NCBI GenBank assembly: GCA_035772405.1
Contig: JAYKKM010000504.1
Location: 830,001 to 894,000, forward strand
Source: Chrysogorgia sp. JL179-B06
Taxonomy: Eukaryota; Cnidaria; Anthozoa; Scleralcyonacea; Chrysogorgiidae
DNA: 64,000 nucleotides
Direction: 5' to 3'
Part shown: one piece after another, positions 12,681 to 23,058 of the stretch
How positions within the stretch are numbered: the first letter of the stretch is position 1
Layout: every line of letters starts with the position of its first letter
Translations under genes and position numbers: made by a program
Notes under the pieces: generated by a model
Databases searched by the model: none
What the model saw: the letters and a program-made list of their open reading frames with translations, nothing else
What the model was told of the DNA's origin: nothing

Positions 12681-12944
12681 TTATTATATAGCAAAACTTC
12701 GTATTAAATTAAAATTTATTACCCAAACAAAATTGAATGCAAAATTACTGATTTTATTACATCCGGCATGCGCAGTACAAAGAATAATTATGCGCGTGCG
12801 CCGAAAATTGATATAAATTCTCAACTCCTGTCAATCATGTGTCAATGGAAATGAATTCGACACTGATATGTGGTAAACAAGTTATTTGAGTCGTAAATCG
12901 ACAAAATAAATGCATAAACATTGCAATAACAAGTTAGTTTACGG

Positions 12945-13950
12945 TCAATTGTAGATCTGCACATTGCAGTTATGGAAGTTAAACACTGGACTCTGTGTCG
13001 TCAAGCTGCTTTGATTTTTTAATGTTAACGACTGGTTGTTAACAACTGATGTCGACTGAGCATTTGTAGAAGAAATAGACACCGTGGAGACATCAGTAAT
13101 GCTACGATTTTCTTGATTTTGATTTGTTTCACTCAAGATCGCTGGAACTGCATCGCTTGGATTAATATAACTGCTTAAGATGGCAGACATCGCTTCTTGT
13201 TGACGTGCGGATGGCCGGCTGCTGTAAGACTCTATGGAAGCGTCGGATTTATGGCCTGTCAAAGACTTTATATGACGATTTTCAACGTGGGCATCCGACA
13301 GAACCGTGACTGATGTGGCTCTAATGCAGTGATTTGTTAAAGGAGGCTCAATTCCTGCTCTCTTGCTCATAACACGAAGCAAGTTTCCAAGGGTCGATTC
13401 GCCGACTGGCGCGTTGGAATACCAAACCATGTCGGCGTTGACATCAAAATTTTGGCATTTTGGATCTTTTGGTCGCTGGAAAAGACAGTCACAGGAAGGA
13501 TTTAGATGCTTCAAGTAGTTCTTGATTGTTTTGACTGGGCAGATATTTGAGTCGGGAACAGAAAAGATTTTGCCATCGGATTCGTCTTCAGGATCGTTGA
13601 GGCCTCCTTGATGATTTTTTGTCGCTAGGAGAGCACCTGGAACTTCACGGTTGAGTTCAAAAAACTCTTTACCGTCTGGTGTTAATCTCTGAATTAGCAT
13701 GGACGGCTTCAACTACCTTTGGTTTTCTCTGCCTCTTTTGCCAAAGTAAAAACTTAGGAAGAACCAGACAGTACGGAATAGTTGTGCAGGACTTTTGCTG
13801 TCGGCTGGCCCCAACTCACCAGAACTAAAAAGCAGCTGGATTTGGTCGCTTGAAATAGCTCTTTTGTGAACTGTGCCTGCTATTTTTCCGGATTTTCTTA
13901 AATCTTTGACAAACGCATTTAAGACAGCATTTGCTTCGGAAAAGGTTTTT
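12945..13950 (-). pseudogene. Crypton tyrosine recombinase, main exon
   Basis: The recombinase would cut and rejoin DNA through a tyrosine. In the open frame 12945-13712 the catalytic set is visible: H128-x-x-R131 (NHCIRATSV), H154 (TGHKS) and Y163 (IESYSS). Upstream, from about 13950 to 13714, the same frame encodes VKDLRKSGKIAG and FGKRGRENQR, the latter a candidate for the first catalytic arginine. A TAG codon replaces a sense codon right after GRENQR. The C-terminal 75 residues are serine/threonine/asparagine-rich and poorly conserved. The exon start is lost beside the G run at 13956. Apart from the single nonsense codon the catalytic domain looks intact. Confidence 0.8.
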
Positions 13951-13955
13951 CCCGT

Positions 13956-13973
13956 GGGGGGGGGGGGGGGGGG
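13956..13973 (+). repeat. Poly-G run at a transposon junction
   Basis: Eighteen G residues followed by ttagggttag mark the junction between Crypton copy 2 and the Penelope-like fragment. The length is likely to be unstable and hard to sequence. Confidence 0.9.
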
Positions 13974-13985
13974 TTAGGGTTAGAC

Positions 13986-14240
13986 TTAATCGGTGAAACT
14001 GGGCGACGCCTTTCAGACAGGTTTGCTGAACATCTTCGTTCCGTGAGGATCAATGATGGTGACAAACCTGTAGCCCGCCATTTCAACAGCTCCAACCATT
14101 TGGTTTCAGACATTAAAGGCTGTGCCATCTTTCCCATTTCCGGTGGCAACGATAACCGCAAGCGGCAAGAGAAGCGTCTCATTTTTAAACTTGGCACCAC
14201 ACATCCTCTTGGTCTTAACGAACGTTTTTCTTTTATTTAA
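13986..14240 (+). pseudogene. Penelope-like GIY-YIG endonuclease domain, 5'-truncated
   Basis: The open frame begins LIGETGRRLSDRFAEHLR, which corresponds to the YIG half and the arginine-containing helix of the domain, continues through KPVARHFNSSNH, and ends with QEKRLIFKLGT and HPLGLNERFSF before TAA. That order (YIGETGRRL, R/H helix, conserved glutamate, L-T-x-P-x-GLN) is typical of the C-terminus of Penelope-like proteins. The GIY half and everything upstream are missing. The endonuclease would nick the target. This fragment has no start codon and is not functional alone. Confidence 0.85.
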
Positions 14241-14540
14241 TTTCGTAAAAGCTTTTTGTCATTTTATTTTGCTTGGAACTTTTTATTATTAGCTTATGCA
14301 CTTTCATTCCTTTTCAAGTCTTTGTTTCTATTATTATCGCCTAATCCCCATGAATATTGGACCTGTCATTTCTCCCACCCCCTCAGTCTGCTTATTGATC
14401 GACTGTAAAAATAGTAAATGACTTAACTTTTCCCATCTCATTAATTATTAGTTAGTTTATTTCCCGTGCATTTGATTGGCTACTTTCTACCTGTGACACC
14501 CTTTTGGCATATATATAAGCACTATTTATTTTATTTCATC

Positions 14541-14600
14541 TCGTCTTACTCTGATGAAGGGCTCCGCTCGAAACGTCAGTATCTCGTCACTAAATTCTTG
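14541..14600 (+). ncRNA. Hammerhead-ribozyme-like motif in the Penelope 3' region
   Basis: The core CTGATGA (14551-14557) is followed by a possible stem II (GGGC with GCTC, loop TCC), then GAAA (14570-14573), a short stem III (ACG with CGT) and the cleavage triplet GTC ending at 14588. The flanks could pair as a weak stem I. One extra A lies between the core and stem II, so activity is uncertain. Penelope-like elements are known hosts of hammerhead ribozymes, and the location just downstream of GIY-YIG fits. Confidence 0.5.
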
Positions 14601-14734
14601 GCAGTTTACCACCTTTTCACTTTGCTATATATTCAAAACACTGTCTACGCAGCACTCTACTTTTTTACTACTCTCGGATATATATATATATATTTGTCTG
14701 CCATTTTATTTAAAAATATTTTTTCTAGTTCATG

Positions 14735-15605
14735 ATCAGTGGCGGATCCAGGGATGTTCGAAAGGGGCATGCCCCCTCAGGAATATTTTTAATTTTGCAA
14801 AGCCCAGAAGTGCTTTTACGGCGATTTCTGATAATAATTTTTGCGAAATTAAGGCACCACGCCATTGCTAAAAATGCACGATTACATAGGGCATCAAGAT
14901 TATGAAACACTTTAATATATAAACACTTTAGCCTTTAGGCATCTTCATAAGCTACCAAAACATTGTGCTTATAATCGGTCATATAATATTGCGTTTATCA
15001 TATTATGGTAAAAAACAGAAAACACTTGTTTGCGGGATTTTAAATGGGGGACGCGCGCCACGTAGGTCAACATAATAATTTCAGTAAGTCTATAAGTTGT
15101 TAATTAAGGGCCAAAACTTACTTTCATTTGTTTAATTTTTATTCCTTGCTTATTGGTTGATTAAATTTAAGAAAAAGGGACTTTTCCTGGGGGGGCAAAA
15201 ATTGATTAGTGGTGGGGCACAAGGGGGGGGGGGGGGGGGGGCAAATGCCCCCCCCCCCCCCCCAGCTTAATAGTTAAAAAAGGCCCTGGTTTGGAGGGCT
15301 TTTCAGAAACCGGTCAATGGCGGCTCTTATCGACTTCATTGTTGTTGTTTTATAATATGAGCAGTCTTTTTGTCTAGCAGACGTATAAAACAGCTTCATA
15401 CAAGTATTCAACTCGGATTTTGACATGTATATGTGATGTATTTTTCAAACTTTTTAGAACTTGTGAACCATTCTAAAAATTAAACCCGAAAATTTAAATT
15501 TTATAAACAAATATTTTTTACGGCGTCGTTTTCACTTTCAATCAATGTTTATTTAGAGAAATTGCAGTTTTTCTCATTTTTTATTTGAAAGAAATATCTA
15601 CTTAC
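14735..15605. other. Unassigned repeat-derived sequence in the Crypton intron region
   Basis: It begins gtggcggatccaggg with ggggcatgcccc, a pattern seen in interspersed noncoding repeats. It holds the G/C homopolymer hairpin at 15223-15263. No coding frame is supported. Confidence 0.35.
15223..15263. repeat. G19/C16 homopolymer hairpin
   Basis: Nineteen G (15223-15241), the spacer caaatg, then sixteen C (15248-15263). The two runs can pair with each other or form a G-quadruplex and an i-motif on opposite strands. The exact lengths are suspect in any assembly. Confidence 0.9.
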
Positions 15606-15717
15606 CATCAAATACTTTCATCCCATATTTTGTAGCTTTGTTTGTATTTTTTGGTGTATTTTTTTCAAGTAAAAGTTGAATTTCGTCTTCGTTTAAATGG
15701 ACAAATCGTTCAGCCAT
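15606..15717 (-). CDS. Crypton recombinase exon 1
   Basis: The 112-bp exon starts with ATG at 15717 and reads MAERFVHLNEDEIQLLLEKN and on for 37 codons, then meets a GTAAGT splice donor (plus-strand acttac at 15600-15605). Cnidarian Crypton/KIAA1958-type proteins begin in this way, and a degenerate relative (MAASRFIDITYEKVNKI) lies at 57086 with the third palindrome-ended element. The next exon is the recombinase exon ending near 13950. Its start has been disrupted, so splicing may no longer yield a protein. Confidence 0.65.
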
Positions 15718-15816
15718 TGTTTTTGATTTCTGTACTAGTAGGCTATGAGCTGATAGCCTGGTAGTAGGGAGCCAATCAGATTACGCAAAAGCTCATATCC
15801 GATAGCATGCTATATA

Positions 15817-15822
<6 letters not shown>

Positions 15823-15882
<60 letters not shown>
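15823..15882. repeat. (AT)n microsatellite
   Basis: A pure AT dinucleotide tract abutting the 5' end of Crypton copy 2. Confidence 0.95.
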
Positions 15883-15886
<4 letters not shown>

Positions 15887-17797
15887 TTATATGCCCTGGC
15901 TTTATACAACTTATTTCCTAAGGTGTTTTGATTGGGATTATTAAACTGCTGGGGGTTAATAACCGGGGAGAGATTATAAACGGTATAGAAAAATGTTTCA
16001 ATATGCATAACAGGCAAACCGTTGGCACTTTTATACTCAAGTTTTTACTTAAGGAAAGTGTAAGAACAGTAACAAATATTAATTAGAATTTATAATAATG
16101 TGAAAAATGATGCCTGTATTATATAGCAAAAGCTGCTACACAAGTTATGCCTCACAATTATTTTAATAATTTCATGTACCTCAGCTTGTCAGTAGTGAGA
16201 TACAGAATGCTGCCGTAACTTTTTATCTATTATTATTTACTCTTATTCTCTGATTTATTTGTTATTTTTGTTAGAAAAGGTGCTAACGGCCAAGTGGCTG
16301 GGCTTATATCCGTGGGGGCTTAATTACTGAACAATCGGAAGCTATATTCTCTGTTAACAAATATGGGACCAATAACTAGGGGGCTTATAAGCGGGATTGT
16401 TCGGTATTTTATCATTGGGTAGGTTGATGCAGTCTCACTGTATTAGGAGGAAATGTTAGGGATTGAACATATGTTGTCAGCTCAGATGGGTCGATTGTAA
16501 GGACAAATTGGGCTGATAGTTTTACTATTTATCTATTATTATATTAAAATACATTTAAAATCTGTTAAAATACTTTTTATTATGGCCAACTGGCTTGGCA
16601 AACAGTCAGTTCTGGTGCCACATTTTTCACAGTACTGTAATACAAATGTGACCCATTCTGTTCTAAAATAATGGTCAAAATTCAGAAATTTAAATCTTCA
16701 CAACTTTTGATCACATGTGATGAAACAAACACCAAAATGTTTTAAATGACGAGCGCTTACAAATAAGCCTAATTGTAGAAGCCTAGTGCAAATTTGAAAA
16801 TTTAGCTGCTGTCCCGATAGACTTGCATGGGCTCTATTAACAATTCAGAAGAGCCAATGTCTCACACTGCCAACTGAAGGCTTGGGTTGATATTGGTAAA
16901 TCTTAGATAACTGGTGGAGTCAGATGCGAAAAAAACAATATCGTCTTGTGTGATTGAACCCATGACTTACCAAAGATTGACAAGCTAAAATCATCAGCGA
17001 ATTTGAGGTTCAAGCTTCAAGAAGAAAACAGGCTAGATAGTTTGGCGCAGATTACATGTGCAGTGTATTATTCAGGTTGAATAATGTACATATATCACTC
17101 AGTGAAATGTGTTACACATTTCATTTTTGATATGTATTAACATATAATTAATCTATATTATTATCACTATTCTGTATGTATGAAAATTCGACGATTGGCA
17201 AGGTGAAGAATTATGATAAGTCTAGAAATGTCTTCTATATTAGTGTATACTTAATTAATTATTAGTCTTACTAAAATTCAGTCCCGTCCCACCACTCATA
17301 TACCAATTTGTTTTAATTGATCCCTGTATGTTATTTTTAACTATGCGTGCTAACAATTCCATTTTTTGTCTATTTAGAGAATCTAGAGAATTTTATAATT
17401 ATGATGGAGGACAGTATACTTGATGCATATCAACAGAAATGGATTATCATTTCCTTCAACAAGGAAACTACAAAAGACATGTTCTTTGTTTACTGTGAAT
17501 TAAAGTTAAGCATGTGGATACACCATATCCTCAACATTTGGTACTACTTCTATTTATGCTATGATCACATACCATTAACATCTGACTTAGATTTGAGGAA
17601 ATGGTTTCTACAATGGTTCGTGCATAAAGCTATATGTGGATACACTGTATATGTAGTAAACTGTACATATGGATTGTCTGCAAGAAATTATTTACCTCAA
17701 CTTTGCGAAAATTCGGTGGAAAATGGAATTGTCAACTTTGTGAAAATTCAGCGGAAAATGGAAATTATTTGTGTGCCACGGATAACCATAATAGTTG
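15883..17797. other. AT-rich stretch, no gene supported
   Basis: The longest open frame (17347-17808, plus) is rich in aromatic residues and has no recognisable domain. I do not call it a gene. No inverted repeats or arrays were noticed. Confidence 0.4.
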
Positions 17798-18284
17798 GTA
17801 TGCAGTAAATACAATATTACAAGTTCTTTTGGAAAATAAAATACAGTGGTTGCAGTGGACCGTGGTGTATTCTCGAACGACAATTACATGAGTATAATTG
17901 ATGTGGAGTCGTGGACATGTGCAATGAACTAATACATCACAAAGATCTCCTTGAAAGTATTGTGTTCTTTACAAGAAGTCCAATAAAAATTACACGATAT
18001 AAATAATAGTGCAACAATATCGTAAACATTTGTTGCATACATTACCATTTCTGGTATTTATTTAGTCAGCGCCTATTTGTTTAGCGCTTGATTTGCCATA
18101 ACATATCAAACGCTCGCAATTCCACTGACAGCTTTGCCACAGTAAGAAGCATGATTTATAGTGGCAGTAATTTATCAGAAATTTGTTTACCAATAACCAA
18201 CTACATACTGTAGTCATAATGCATACTCTGTATGCAGTCAAAAGCCTTGCCAATTATATTCAGATAAGTGATAGCATTTGTAAT

Positions 18285-19058
18285 TTAAAGGGCATATGAC
18301 CCGAAAATTGAGATCACCTTTTTTATTGATTTATTTGAAAGAACTCATAAAACTATAAAGAATGGCTTTTTACAGTTCTTGCATATCGTATCTCATTCTT
18401 GAGTTATTCAAGGTTGTGTAATGTGACCTATGACGTCACAAGGTGTACCCACCATTATGACCATTATGAAAATGAAGCATATTTAAAAACTATTGAATAA
18501 AATTTCTTGAAACTTTGCACAACTACACAGTTCATTAAATGGAATATCCTCATGTCAACTTTATCGTTTCCATAGTAACAGATTAGTTCCCAGGCTCCGT
18601 TCATACTTTAAAAAACGTCTTTATTCTCTGCCATTTATAAAACAATTTTTGACTGTTTGACTAGTGAAGTATATTTTCAATAGCATTGCCAACAAAACAG
18701 GGCAACTTCAAATCATAATTTTTGCAGCGCATGCTAGAAAATAGAATTTTTTGGATCAGGAAGAAAGGAATCTGTGAACTAATCTGTCACTATGGCAACG
18801 ATAAAGTTGACATGGGATATTGTATACTTTTGAAAAGTTTCAAGCAATTTCATTCAATAGTTTTGAAGATATGTTTCATTTTCAGATTAGTCATAATGGT
18901 GGGTACAACTTGTGACGTCATAGGTCATATTACACCACCTTGAATAACTCAAGAACGATATGAAAGAACTGGAAAAAGCGATTCTTTATCGTTTTTGGGG
19001 TCCTCTCAAATAAGTCAATAAAAAAGTCATCTCAATTTTCGTTTCACATCCCCTTTAA
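18285..19058. mobile_element. TTAA MITE family 2, long copy
   Basis: The ends AGGGCATATGACCCGAAAAT and its inverted match are flanked by TTAA at 18285-18288 and 19055-19058. Both arms are long and inverted. TTAA target duplications are typical of piggyBac-type elements. The copy-B relative at 51361-51741 lacks the centre. Confidence 0.7.
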
Positions 19059-20184
19059 GTCTGCTGTATTTAAATATAATCAGGTAAAATAATTGAAAAT
19101 ATGTGTACATACTACAGTGGATTCATTTTGGAAATTTTATCAAAAATTAGTCTTCCATGAATTTTGAGGCAGCACTTGGTTTAACCGTTATTTATGAGAA
19201 AATTAATTAGTTGTAGGCTTAATTTATAGGAATATCTGTTTAAGCGGTTTGCTATTAAATGCGGACAAAGAAACCAAATTTGACTCACAAATGATTGCAA
19301 ATGACATATTTTCTTTTGTTATGACAGCAATAATTATGGGTAAATGCGGACAAACATGGGTACTGACGTCATCTCGACAAAGTGCTATTAGTTAAACTGA
19401 CTACATGCATGAGCTTAAAAATTACAAAAAATGTTAAATACTTAAAGAATTCTTTCACCTCTTGATTTAGGGACCAGTCATTATTTATGGCCGAGGTGGG
19501 GGCCGAAGAGAACATGGTTGGGTAACTGAAAATGCTAAGGTCTAAGTGGTTGGATAAAAAAATCACTTCTTTGAAAGGGATGGGTAGGAAAATTTTCATG
19601 ACTATTTACATAAATCATTTAAAATTGGAATATCATTATCAGTTCTCCTTAGTCATCATTGCACATTAGCATTGTTATCATATTCCTCTGCTTGTTTTCT
19701 TTGGATTCCTGCTCAGTATAAGGAGATAATAATATTACAGTAGGATCTGTCTGTATATCTATATGGGTTTGTTATTAAAACCTGTATAGACGATGTGCTG
19801 GGAATTGGGCGTTATCTAACTATTTTCTTCTTGGGTTGGGTAAAAGATTTTCTTTACCATAAATGGTTGGGACGGTGAATTTTTAAATTTGGTTGGGTAA
19901 GTATTTTTTCAGGACCAAATCTATTTCACTTCGGCACCACCCCGACCATAAATAATGACGGGCCTTATCTCTATTAGACTGCTATAGTTCTTTTAACCAC
20001 GCTCAAGTGTAGTTATAGCAAACCTGTTTGATCATTGAATATAGGGTCATCTGACGTTATTAAGATTATTATAAGTTATTATTCGAGCTATTAAGTCTTT
20101 GCCAATGTGGATATTGGCAAAGACTTAATTGATAGGAATTAGTTAGACTGACTATATGCATGAGCTTCAAAATTACAAAAAATG

Positions 20185-20627
20185 TTAAAGTGCCTAACCA
20201 CAAAATTTGTTATTGCCTTTTTGGAAGAACTTTTAAAATGATAAAGTAACTTCTTATGAAGATTTTCGTTTCTTCGCTTTCTTTTTGAGATATATCAGTT
20301 TGTTTGATATACAAATGTCCGGAATTTACGTCACTCATGCATAATGACTTATTGGAGAAATATGTGTATCTCTTTCATTCTCGAACGAAATATTTTAAAA
20401 TCGAGAAGTTGGTGTTGTGAGACTGGAAATTACACGCACAGTCAAGTGTTATTCACAAGTGTTAGTATTTTATTTGATGAACGCAAAGATATATAACATT
20501 CGCACGTGTGACGTAAATTCCGAACATTTGCATATGAAACAAACTGATATGTCTCAAAAAGAAAGTGGAGAAACGAAAATCTCCAAATAAGACAATAAAA
20601 ACATTTGAGGTGAGGAGCACACTTTAA
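20185..20627. mobile_element. TTAA MITE family 1 (copy 1 of 4)
   Basis: Long inverted arms begin AGTGCCTAACC and end with the inverse, flanked by TTAA. The arms include tgataaagtaacttct and gatatatcagtttgttt. Related copies lie at 37727-38214, 52875-53296 and 62947-63431. There is no coding capacity. Confidence 0.8.
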
Positions 20628-20673
20628 TGAATTATTTCACCTCTAGGGCTATTTATCTCTGTTGGTAGTTCTT

Positions 20674-21585
20674 TTAACCAGCCTCAAGTGTAGTGACAGC
20701 AAACCAGTTGTTAAAACGTCCTCTTGGAAGACCATTCGATGTCATATATTCAGTATGAATTATATGTACTCCCTCAAGCAGTGTAATGAATTCTTTCACC
20801 TCTGGATTTATCTCTGTTGGACTGTCTATCATCACAGACTGTGACGAAGACATGCCGAGTTCAATAACTTCTTGAAGTGTTTCTTTAACAAGAATGTTTG
20901 CAACTTCAATTGACTCGCAAAACAGTGGCCCAATTATATAGCCTTCATCCTTGTTGAAGACTACCCGCACAACTACATAGCCAACAATAGATCCTTCTTT
21001 ATCAACAGCAACACGGGCATGACTGCCACTGGCACGAAACCATTGCTTTAAGAACTGTTGACGGTTGTACCCAAACACGGACGTATCGTAGTTGTACAAA
21101 GCTTGTGTATCTACTTCGTTGATCCGTTTGACATCGACAAAAGGTGGACTGACTGGACTTTCTTGAAGTGCTTTTACAACTTTTGAAATGTTAAGATCAT
21201 ATCTCCCAACAGACCATTGCTTCACCACGTTAAGTGACTTTTCATACTTCTTTGCCATTGCAGGCATTGCATACAAAGAAATATTCTTTATAGGAGCGGA
21301 TTTCTTCAGTACTTCATTGAACAACTTTGATCCATATCCTTGGTTCCTGTATTGTTTGTCAACAACGTATGATCCAAAATGACAGTATCCGTCTTCATAT
21401 TTAATTATAGAAATAACTGCAATAGGTTTGTCGTCCAGGTCACCAACATATATTCCTGTTGGATCACAAGCAAGATAGCATTCTATATCTTTCAACCCTG
21501 GTCGCCATTTTTCTTGCGACAGCGCATTTGGAAAATAGTTTTTCAAAGACGTTGACGAGGTTGTTATCGGTCGGATTCGAAACAT
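20674..21585 (-). CDS. GNAT-family N-acetyltransferase (tandem-domain), copy A
   Basis: The intact single-exon frame of 303 codons starts at the MFRIRP methionine (21585). The open frame extends upstream, but that part overlaps an antisense LINE fragment. An N-terminal GNAT domain (about residues 1-150) carries the acetyl-CoA-binding motif A, R80-N-Q-G-Y-G85, after the strand FGSYVVDKQY. A second GNAT-like domain (about 170-300) resembles the Acetyltransf_18 type of C-terminal domain. Such proteins transfer acyl groups from acyl-CoA to an amine, and the substrate is unknown. The copy-B gene differs by about four residues (for example YIIG/YRIG and VAN/VAK). Confidence 0.85.
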   Translation of the reverse strand: MFRIRPITTSSTSLKNYFPNALSQEKWRPGLKDIECYLACDPTGIYVGDLDDKPIAVISIIKYEDGYCHFGSYVVDKQYRNQGYGSKLFNEVLKKSAPIKNISLYAMPAMAKKYEKSLNVVKQWSVGRYDLNISKVVKALQESPVSPPFVDVKRINEVDTQALYNYDTSVFGYNRQQFLKQWFRASGSHARVAVDKEGSIVGYVVVRVVFNKDEGYIIGPLFCESIEVANILVKETLQEVIELGMSSSQSVMIDSPTEINPEVKEFITLLEGVHIIHTEYMTSNGLPRGRFNNWFAVTTLEAG

Positions 21586-21599
21586 TTTCACTTTGTAGT

Positions 21600-22362
21600 C
21601 CCCGGCTGAACCTTCCAAGGAGTAATTTGTTACTACAAGATAAAGATCGGATGGAACGACTTCAGAAGAGAGTGGCAACTGGCAAAGGTTATAGTTGATG
21701 GAGCTGTAGACTCGTTAGAAGCCATGAAACAATTAAAATTGGTATCTCTACGTTAAGCCTGGTTTCCATATGGTCGCTACGCTGTCTTTACGGTCGCAGA
21801 AGTGAAGCAGTGAAGCGTGTTTCTTTTGTTATGACAAAAGAAACACGCTTCACTGCTTCACTTCCGCGACCGTAAAGACAGCGTAGCGACCATATGGAAA
21901 CCAGGCTTAACAGACGATCCTACCATAAGGTTTTATTGGTATTTAAATGCTTAAAGTGCGTGTACCAGAATATCTAGCTGACTACTTCTCAAGGCAAAGT
22001 TGTGTCCATAATTATAAGACAAGACGTATAAGGACTGTATTATACCTTTCCTAAAGTTAGACGTAAGTTTGGCAAAAATACTTTTATTTATAGTGGAGCA
22101 TCGACTTTTAATGAAGTTCCTCAGTAACTAAGGACGGAAAATAATTTATCAATTTTTAGTAAGTTAGCTAAAATTTCTATTTTTATAAGAAATAATATTT
22201 TTATCAACTCTTGTAATTCCTATTGTATGTAATTTTAGTTTTGACTATTTTGGGTCTGTTGTAATTTAGTTAGAAAAAATGCAGGGCCCTTAAGGATACC
22301 AGCCCTTGAGCTGAATAAGACACCCTGCTTAAATAAAATGTTAACATTACCTTTACCTTACA
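21600..22362 (+). mobile_element. CR1-like LINE 3' fragment, copy A
   Basis: The frame encodes the C-terminal end of a non-LTR reverse transcriptase (LLLQDKDRMERLQKRV and, past the insertion, ADYFSRQSCVHNYKTRR), followed by a 3' untranslated region ending attacctttacctta. It lies head to head with the GNAT gene and is 5'-truncated. A palindromic TTAA MITE interrupts it at 21753-21910, and the frame is further broken compared with copy B. Confidence 0.7.
21753..21910. mobile_element. Perfectly palindromic TTAA MITE
   Basis: The 158-bp near-perfect palindrome has ends GCCTGGTTTCCATATGGTCG and its inverse, flanked by TTAA on both sides. Copy B lacks it: its sequence runs straight through at about 54413, where the site reads ATAA. 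Confidence 0.9.
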
Positions 22363-23058
22363 GTTCCAGTCCTCTATACTGACGCGGCGATAAGTTCCAG
22401 GCTAACGTATACAGCAAGCTTTATATCACTATCGTGAAGTGTTGATGTTTATCTAATAACAAAAGGAATAAGCAAAACTAAACAAACAAGCAAACAAACA
22501 AACAAACAAACAAGCAGACAGACAAACAGACCCATGGATTGCATGTTAACGTTTCTATTAAAAACTTAATATTCATGAACACTAGTATCAACGATTACTT
22601 CACCGGAAATATATTCTTTAATCATTCAGCATTGCTTGTCTCAGCACAAATTGCACCTTCATGTCCAATACATTCGATTGGTATAGATCGGAAAACACAT
22701 TTTCGGTTCCTTCGATTCGCTCTATTTGAACGATCCCAATATTAGGTTATCCAATAGACACCTTTGGTGTTACGTAAATACACTGCCCGTTATCGGTTAT
22801 CGTTCGATTCGTTCGACACATAATATTAGAATTGTTTTATTATAACCGTGGCGTAAGACGGACCTAATATCCAACCCTAATCTCCGCCTAATCAATGTAG
22901 ACAGTGTACAGTAGCTGTGAATGTATGACAAATAACCGTTGACCCCAAAACAACAAAGACCCTAACCCGCCTAACGAGTTTTCTAACCCTAACTCCCTGC
23001 CAAACCCCCACCATCGACTCCCTTGTAAACTATAGTTCCTATTGTATGATAAATATGT
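22363..23058 (+). other. Shared noncoding sequence of the duplication
   Basis: It matches 54867-55578. It includes an (AAAC)n run near 22476-22515 and short CCCTAA-type telomere-like words near 22975. No gene is supported. Confidence 0.5.

Larger units (their letters stand above)
13974..14720 (+). mobile_element. Penelope-like retroelement fragment (3' part)
   Basis: It contains the C-terminal GIY-YIG endonuclease domain and a 3' region with a hammerhead-like motif. Penelope-like elements encode reverse transcriptase followed by GIY-YIG, and many carry hammerhead ribozymes. The reverse transcriptase part is absent, so the copy is 5'-truncated. It lies between the two Crypton exons. The right boundary is uncertain. 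Confidence 0.75.
12572..15825 (-). mobile_element. Crypton element, copy 2 (minus strand), interrupted by a Penelope-like fragment
   Basis: Reading on the minus strand, a 5' region at about 15825-15718 contains hairpin-like words and is followed by exon 1 (15606-15717) with a GTAAGT donor. After a block of foreign sequence (G run, Penelope-like fragment and other repeats, 13956 to about 15290) comes the main recombinase exon (12945 to about 13950), a 3' region and the 109-bp terminal palindrome. Cryptons are DNA transposons that use a tyrosine recombinase and lack ordinary TIRs. The recombinase has one premature stop at about 13713. Confidence 0.75.

Noticed and set aside
17347..17808. 153-residue open frame
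   Set aside because: No recognisable domain, aromatic-rich composition, and only its extreme right end lies in the duplicated segment.
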